Part shown: piece by piece, positions 57,548 to 64,000 of the stretch
Layout of the letters: each line of letters begins with the position of its first letter
Numbering within the stretch: position 1 is the stretch's first letter
Assembly: GCA_021018995.1 (NCBI GenBank)
Contig: CM037590.1
Coordinates: 104,099,097-104,163,096, forward strand
Origin: Chloranthus sessilifolius
Taxonomy: Eukaryota; Streptophyta; Magnoliopsida; Chloranthales; Chloranthaceae
Reading direction: 5' to 3'
DNA: 64,000 nucleotides
Notes under the pieces: generated by a model
Seen by the model: only the letters and a program-made list of their open reading frames with translations
Database searches by the model: none
Told to the model about the DNA's origin: nothing
Position numbers and translations under genes: made by a program

Positions 57548-59168
57548 TGTAGACACCCAACTTTAGCCCAAGGCCCGATCAAAACACCTTTCGAGAGAGG
57601 TACAATTCTGAGCTTTTGATGGCATGTATGGAACCTTTAGGAATCACCCCAAACCCTTAGGAATCACCCTAGATCCCTTAGGAACCTATCCCAAACCTTT
57701 AGAAACCAATCCCGACCCTAAGAACCCATTCCGAACCCTAAACCTAACCTTCCTGGGCAATGGATGAAGAGTGGTGCACTAGGACTACATGATGTCTTTT
57801 ATTGATATCAAATCATATACCATTAGAAATAGGACTTCTCCAAATTTCCAACGAGCCAAGAATTGCCTCAATCAGAGTTGTATATCAAGCGTTATGACCA
57901 TTTGAAAATCGGACTTTTTTGGAGAGATTTTTGCCTGGCGTAACTAATAGTTGCTCCAGGCCATTTTCCCCCTGGATTTGCCTAGTGCAACTAATAGTTG
58001 CGCCAGGTCTTTTTCCCCTAGAAATGGCTTGGCACAACTAATAGTTGCACTAAGTATAAATGCGTCCCCCCACCCCTCGCGAGGCCAACTTTCAGGCTAC
58101 TGTTCAACACTGTTTTACTGTACATTTGCCTAGCGCACCTAATAGTTGCGCCAGGCATATGAATAGTGACTATTGGGTTTTGCCCCAAATTTCATGTTTG
58201 GGGTTTGACTTGTTGACCACCTTGACCTTTGGAGTGTGTTTTGATAGTTCTGTTGCACCCATTCACTACCTATTTGCAACCCCTTAAGTGGCTTAAGGCT
58301 TCACCCCATCATCCACCATTGGAGGATCCTTCACACCTTTTCAAGCTCTTAAAATCCTAGGAAACCTTAGATGACCCATTACCTAATTTCTAATCTTACT
58401 TAGCCTCTAAGTAGCCTCCTAATCCACCCATTTCCTATAAATAGAGCCCCCCTCCCCTTGGTTTAAGGGTTGAGAATTTTGACCTAAGAGAGAAAGAGCT
58501 TAAGGTGAGAAGATCTTTCTCCCTTTGGTGCACACTTCCCATACAAATTCCAGAATTCTAAAACCTCCTTTGAGTGATATTTTTCACCTTAGATCCCTTA
58601 GTTTAAGTATATGCTATCCATTCACCTTCCCTCTCTACCTCTTAGTTAGCAAGCCTTAGAGGTTATAACCCCACTTTCCACCATACAAAGCCTTCAAGAG
58701 CTCATCAAAGTAAGCCAACGCAAGGCTCTCCTACGATGCTACAAGGGCCTGAGGGCTCCGGCTCTCCCCTTTCTTCTCCTATCTCCTTTTGGCATTCCCT
58801 ACTCTTTCATTTATGCAGTTACGCCGCCGAATGTTCGGTAGGAACGAAGGGGCACAATAGGATTGGAGGCCCATTTGGGTAAGAGGGAACCATTTTCTTG
58901 TCTTTTATATCATTTAATTTTTGGCCATAAGTAGAGACCGCGTTAAGTGGGTTGATCGGGTGCCTAACACCTTCCCGATCGATAACCAAAGCCCCTACCC
59001 AAGAGCCTTTGGTGTGAACCGGATTCAGAGTCATATTTTTAGCACCTCGATGCTCATAAAAATGAACTAGGTATCCCAGGACACCGAAAGCTCCGGGTGG
59101 CGACTCTATATTTTTTGTTAGAGAGCGCATCGTCGCAACGGGATCGTCTCGATTCCCACGGTTGCACA
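57548..59168 (+). repeat. 3' LTR of element B
   Basis: Starts TGTAGACACCC and ends TTGCACA, 1621 bp. It has palindromes near 57938-57958, 57984-58004, 58030-58050 and 58132-58153 (all with mismatches) and TATA at 58436-58443. Same layout as 35741-37361. Confidence 0.93.
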
Positions 59169-60468
59169 AGCACGACCCAACCACGCGCTCGAGAACTCAT
59201 TTATAATCCAAATCATGCGCACTAAACACTACTCGTAATAAAACCCTCGCCCGTACGAATGGCGCGACGCTCCAATCACGCGCCCAAGACCGAAAGCGTA
59301 ATAGCATTACACGCCCCACAAATTATGCGGAATACGAAGGGTCACCCACACAGATTATGTGCTCTGATCTAATTGCATAATTGGATTACATGCTTTCACT
59401 CATGCGCAGAATTCGGATCGACACCCGAACACTACTATTTTACCAACTCGGCGACCTTTCGATTGCGCGTTATACAAGAAGTGCATAATTATATTACACG
59501 CACACACCCAAACGCATAGTCGACTCCTTCAAGCCCTAAATCACGTGCTCCCGAACAGACAAAAAATTCAATTCAACACTTCAAATCAGGCACGTATTTC
59601 CCAGCTACAGCACACACCTCCAACAAAATAAGCACATCCTATTGCAACATGGGGCACCCATCATAAACCAAGCAAGGGCGAGTACATCTCCCCAAACGTC
59701 CCATCATGATCTGACTGGAGAGAGAGAAATCCCATCATGTAACATTACTTTCCCATCGCGATAGGATACACATATGCAAATGCCATCCCAACACCTAAGC
59801 TCAGTAGCCTAAATCAGCCATCCTATCACAAAAGCCAAAAATGAACTTTCGGAAAACCCTACCATTGCCAAGACCAAAGGCAAGTCCCTTCGCGATCTCG
59901 TGACTTCATCAATGACTTCATTGCATCCATCAAGGAATCACCAGACTAACTATCCACCGCACGCTCATAAACATGTCCCATCGTGATACAACCACAACGT
60001 GATCTCATATATCTTGAGATCTTCCAAAGAAAGAAACATCATCATTGCCTTATCACGACATTGAAACAACTGAGGAATCGATGACGTCACACATGTCCAT
60101 TCGTGATCTCACTACCACTCGCCTTACAAAATTTTTTCATCATGACACTACTACCTAAGACACTCAGACACAACCCGTCACGATGCACAATCAGGAAAGG
60201 AAGGCTCAGTCAATGTCCCATTGCAAAAAGTAGAGAGCCGAACCTTCCAAATCTCATTTGCGACCTACCTCAAATGTCCCATCGTGAGTATCTCACCAAG
60301 CGATCCGAGCATCCCGTACCCAGCAACTACCAAATCCCATCACAAACCATGCCTCCCCGAAATCCCATCGCATAACTTTGCATAACAAATTGAGGGGAAG
60401 GCTCGAGCATGTCCCATCACGAAAGCATAGAACCCGCCTCCCAAACACCTCACCTCGCACCAGATATC
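59169..60468. other. Flank beyond element B, F-type LTR-like, no gene
   Basis: 59190-59560 carries GTGCATAATT-type boxes like the F LTR U3. 59690-60420 carries about ten scattered copies of a TCCCATCGTGA-like word (for example near 59697, 59978, 60272 and 60408). The open frame 60103-60375 follows these words and is not supported as a gene. Confidence 0.5.
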
Positions 60469-60934
60469 TGTAGACACCCAAATTCGGCCCAAGGTCCGAT
60501 TGGAACACTTTTTGAGAGAAGCCCATCTCTGAGCTATTAATGGCATGCTTGAAACCCTTAGGAGCCTTACCAAAACCTTAGGAGTCATCCCTAACCCTTA
60601 GGAATCACCTAGATTCCTTAGGAACCTTCTCGAACCCTTGGATACCAATCCCCATCCTTAGGAACCATTTCGAACCCAACCCTAGCTTTCCTAGGTAGTG
60701 GATGAAGAGTGGTGCACCAGAGCTAGTTGGGCCCTTCTACTATGATCAAATCTTATACCATTGGAAAGTAGAGGTCTCCATCTTTTCAACAAATCAAGAA
60801 TCACCCTAATCAGAGCTTAACATCAAAAGTTATCACAATCGGAAGTTTGAAGCAAAATGAGCACTGTTGAACCTATCCAAGGTTCATTTGAACCTATCGA
60901 GAGGTTCATTGAACCTCGCAACAAGTTCCTTGGT

Positions 60935-61104
60935 CTTGCGCAACTAATAGTTGCGCCAAACCAAAATTAGGGAAATTTGGCCTGGCGCAACTAATAGTTG
61001 AGCCAGACCAACTCTTCCCTCTCTCTGCAGGCCGCCCACTCTGGGCTTTGGGCCTACACTATTTTACTATACATATGTTTGGCACAACTAATAGTTGCAC
61101 CAGA
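60935..61104. repeat. Palindrome cluster in the D LTR
   Basis: Three copies with one to a few mismatches to GGCGCAACTA/TAGTTGCGCC, near 60937-60957, 60984-61004 and 61080-61101, upstream of the TATA box. Confidence 0.9.
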
Positions 61105-61901
61105 CATATGAATAGTAATTATTAGTATTTGCTTCAAAATTTGTTATTGGGGTTTGACTTGTTGACCACTTGGGTCTTTGGGGTGTGTTTTGATAGCACT
61201 GTTACACCCTTTTAAAGCTTATTTGCAACCCCCCTACGCTATCATCCACCAGTGGAGCTTCATTTCACATATCTCCAAACTCCAGAAACCCTAAAAAACC
61301 TTAGATGCAAGATTACCTAATTTCTAAACCCAATTAGCATCTAAGACATCCTCCTAACCCCTCCTTTTCCTATAAAAGGAGAGGCACCCCTCCCTTACAA
61401 GGGTTAAAAAATTAAGAGAAGAAAACTTCTAAAGAGAGAAAGAGCTTTAAAGTGAGAAGATCTTTCTCCCTTTGGTGCACATTTTTCATACAAAAACCAA
61501 AATTCAAAACCTCTTTCCCACCCTTGCTTTTCATGAAAAGCCTCTAGGTTAGGTGTGTGTTCTACCCTAGCACCCTCCCTCTACCTCTTAGCTATCTCCC
61601 TTAAGAGTTAGAACCGATTCTCAAGCTTTGCAAGCCATCAAGAGTTCATCAAAAGTAATCCATGCAAGGCTCTCCTATGGTGCTACAAGGGCCCGAGGGG
61701 TTCTACTCTCCCCTTTCTTCTCCTATCTCTTTTTAGCACTTCCCATCCTTGCATTTGTGTCGTTACGCCGTCGACTTTTTCGGTAAGAACAGAGGGGCAC
61801 AAATAGGATCTTAGAGCCCTTTGGATAAGAGGAAGCTTCTTTTGCTTTTATCATTTCCTTTTTATTTTGGCCATAAGTAGAGACCGCTTCAAGCGGGTTG
61901 A

Positions 61902-63778
61902 TGTTGTCGCTCCAAGTGTGCCAAAAATGTGTGCAAAAAATTAAAGAATTAAAGAATGCTAAATTATATGGATGTTAACTTATGAAAGGGATATCAGCAC
62001 ATTGGGGCTAACACTGGCCTGCAAGATCAGGGCCAATTGTAGCAAGTTTTAAAAGTAAGTATTTCAAGATCGTCCACAGAGAAGTTTGTCTAAAATGAGA
62101 GATAAACCTCCAGATCTGTGCTACCAGATCTGGCTCTATAATTATCTAAAATAAAGAATAGATAAAAGAGAGTGTTGGGTTTTGTCACGTTTAACTAAAA
62201 GCAAATAAAGAAAAGAACTAACTACGTGATCCAGATCCGAGTTGTGGAGGTGTTTAAAATAAGACAAATGCAGAAATAATAGCTTCATGTATTTTAGCCT
62301 TTGAATTTTAATGGAGAATCAGAGTTCAACAGAGCAGATTCAATCTTCATCCTGCTACCAAAGACAGATGTAAGAGAAATAAATCCAATTAAGGAATAGG
62401 TTTAGACTTATGGTCGTGATTTGTCATGTATCATCGCCTAGTCAGGGCCTATTCTTTATTTCGTAACATGAACATCATCAGAATGTCGCTGAATTAGGTT
62501 ACCAACGCTAATTCGCAGCAGGATGATGAATTAAGGGAAGTTGATGCGATGAGTGAATCTAAAGAAGTCTAATGCACTAAGGTGAACATTCGTAACCTCG
62601 ACATGACTCCAATGGAGAAGACACAAATTACAAAGAACCTTTAAAATCCAACGTTATAATTACAGAAAGCACGGCTTTAGAGAGCCCTCGACTTACCCGA
62701 GCTTCTCAGAGCCCTCGACGATTTACGCCTTGAATCCAACTTGAAGTACAAATCACCAATGGCTCTCAAAGGTAAAATACAAGAAGGGATTACAGGGGTT
62801 CGGGATGAGTTTTCCGACCGAATGGGGAAACAGAGATGAAAACTCTAAAACTGGATACCCAAATTGGGCAAATGGTTCGCCTATTTATAGTTTTCCTAAG
62901 CCACCAGATGTGTATCAACCAATCGTAATTGGATAGATCTCAGATCAACCAATAGGAGTCGAGCACCGTGATCCAGACTGCTCGCCAATCGTAAATGCTT
63001 GATCCGTTCACCAATCAGAAACAGAGGCATCAATTTCGCTATGTAATTCAAAAATCTGCTTTGAGCTTCTAGAAGTTCCCGCCAAGTAATTTCATCTTTG
63101 GGTGTTCACATGGGTGGAATATGCCTTTGGTTCGTGCTCGGAATCTTCCTAATGTCCTTGGGTTTTAAACGCATTAGGCGTGCAAAGTTTCTGAAATACC
63201 CTTCGGACGAGCAAATCCCGAATACCATTTCACATAGTTTAAGGGCTTTTTTCGCAAGAAGTAGTTTGGCTCCGTAATCTCTCTTCACAAAGCATTTTGG
63301 CTCCAAAATCTCTTTTCGTAAAGCATTTTTGGCTAGGAGATCTTTTCGCAAAGGACTTTGGTCAGGAGATCTTTTCGCAGGACTTCTTCTTTTCGCAAAG
63401 CATTTTGGCTTCAGGAGGTCTTTTCGCAAAGGACTTCTCTTCTTTTCGCAAAGTTCAAAGTTCTTTGTGAATAGTAGATGTTCTTTGCGAATTGAACTTT
63501 TAGCTTCCATTCTTCTTTGCGAATGGATCCTTCTTCTTCTTCAGGTCTTTTCTTGCTCTTTTAGGACCTTTTTAGCCATTGCTGAGGCTATTTCTTCACT
63601 CCCTCTTTGAGTTTGACATGCGTTGTCAGCTTTTTGATCATTTTAGGATGGTTTTCGGATTTGGACCTGTCTTTTTGGTTTGCTGCAATATGAACACTAA
63701 AGCACTTATTTAGTCCTCTCAAGGGTCTTTCAAGGCTCATGTTTAGGGGTAAAAAATGGTATTTTTCACTACTTATCA
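61902..63778 (-). mobile_element. Solo LTR of an Athila-like family related to element E
   Basis: 1877 bp with TG...CA ends on both readings (plus TGTTGTCGCTCC ... CTACTTATCA), flanked by a perfect GTTGA duplication (61897-61901 and 63779-63783). Much of it parallels the element E LTR (for example CTATTTATAGTTTTCC and the CCAATCA-rich part), but it is clearly diverged. TTTTCGCAAAG-type boxes are dense at 63240-63540. No internal region remains, so it is a solo LTR left by recombination. The frames 63106-63610 are products of the boxes. Confidence 0.92.
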
Positions 63779-64000
63779 GTTGATCGGGTGCCTAACACCT
63801 TCCCAATCGATAACAGAAGCCCCTACCCAAGAACCTTTGGTGTGGACCAAATTTAGAGTCATATTTGTGGCACTTTGGTGCTTATAAAAATGATATAGGT
63901 ATCCTGGGACACCAAAAGCTCTGGGTGGCGACTCTATATATTTGACAGCGAGCGCATCGCCGCGACGGGATCGTAAAAAATCCCACGATTGCACAGATGG

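Larger units (their letters stand above)
35741..59168 (+). mobile_element. Element B: Tat/Ogre-like Ty3/gypsy retrotransposon with two LTRs
   Basis: Two LTRs of 1621 bp each (35741-37361 and 57548-59168), PBS, long leader, pre-gag, gag, protease, RT, RNase H, archaeal-type RNase H, integrase, long tail and a polypurine tract, all in plus orientation. Flanks AGCAT (35736-35740) and AGCAC (59169-59173) are a 5-bp target duplication with one change. Without nested element E it is about 16.7 kb. The two LTR starts differ at about nine of the first 215 bases by eye, so the insertion is old but not ancient. Coding parts carry several breaks; it is a fossil. The antisense cargo genes of element A are absent here. 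Confidence 0.92.
60469..63995 (+). repeat. LTR of element D (Tat type), split by a solo LTR; rest of element outside window
   Basis: Starts TGTAGACACCC at 60469 and ends TTGCACA at 63995, followed by GATGG, the first bases of the PBS seen in element A. So this is probably the 5' LTR of a plus-strand element that continues past the window. It has palindromes near 60937-60957, 60984-61004 and 61080-61101 and a TATA box (TATAAAAGG at 61371). Without the insertion it is about 1645 bp. It differs clearly from LTRs A and B, so it is another subfamily. Confidence 0.88.

Noticed and set aside
60103-60588. Plus- and minus-strand frames near the D LTR start
   Set aside because: They follow TCCCATCGTGA words and cross the LTR boundary.
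63106-63610. Opposed Lys/Arg- and Phe/Ser-rich frames in the solo LTR
   Set aside because: Generated by the TTTTCGCAAAG boxes.

Overview
The window is plant nuclear DNA from a large, repeat-rich angiosperm genome. Nearly all of it is nested Ty3/gypsy LTR retrotransposons of the plant-specific Tat/Ogre-like and Athila-like lineages. I see no convincing free-standing host gene, tRNA, rRNA or CRISPR array. The species cannot be read from the sequence. All retroelements are treated as fossils: parts, families, boundaries and nesting are given, and none looks intact.

Layout. (1) Positions 1-19318 hold Tat/Ogre-like element A on the minus strand. Its 5' LTR is 17785-19318, its gag-pol runs from about 16.3 kb down to 7.5 kb, and its far LTR lies outside the window. 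Between pol and the window edge are two plus-strand (antisense) cargo genes: an intron-rich plant mobile domain (PMD) gene and a DUF7745-like gene. (2) 19319-27016 holds a gag-like remnant, then an Athila-like element G (LTR 19897-21934, tRNA-Asp-type PBS) whose interior was rearranged into a 2-kb inverted repeat around a 1.1-kb gag spacer. (3) From 27017 a third type, element F, has an LTR with striking hairpin repeats, a gag, and a long Lys/Pro/Thr-rich repeat protein but no recognisable pol. (4) Element B, 35741-59168 on the plus strand, is a Tat/Ogre-like relative of A with both 1621-bp LTRs and a near-matching 5-bp target duplication. Its pre-gag region is split by element E (39136-45820), a non-autonomous Athila-like element with two LTRs and a perfect CCCTA duplication. 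(5) 59169-60468 is flank resembling the F-type LTR. (6) 60469-63995 is the LTR of a further Tat-type element (D) that leaves the window, itself split by a 1877-bp solo LTR with a perfect GTTGA duplication.

How the parts work together. A and B share one plan: LTR, PBS, long leader with a triple repeat, proline-rich pre-gag region, gag, protease with a G-patch-like tail, a short intron-like gap, RT, RNase H, a second (archaeal-type) RNase H, integrase, and a long 3' tail with three CCCGAAAGGG hairpin boxes. The second RNase H, the long tail and the antisense cargo point to the Tat lineage.

The most interesting signal is a near-perfect 21-bp palindrome, arms GGCGCAACTA and TAGTTGCGCC, in clusters of two to four. 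It lies in the U3 of LTRs of A, B and D, again in the leaders of A and B, and again just upstream of the TATA boxes of both antisense cargo genes. A shared regulatory module, perhaps bound by an element-encoded or host dimeric protein, is the simplest reading. Second is the F LTR repeat, in which two different stems alternate around the same 8-base loop and the stems show paired changes.
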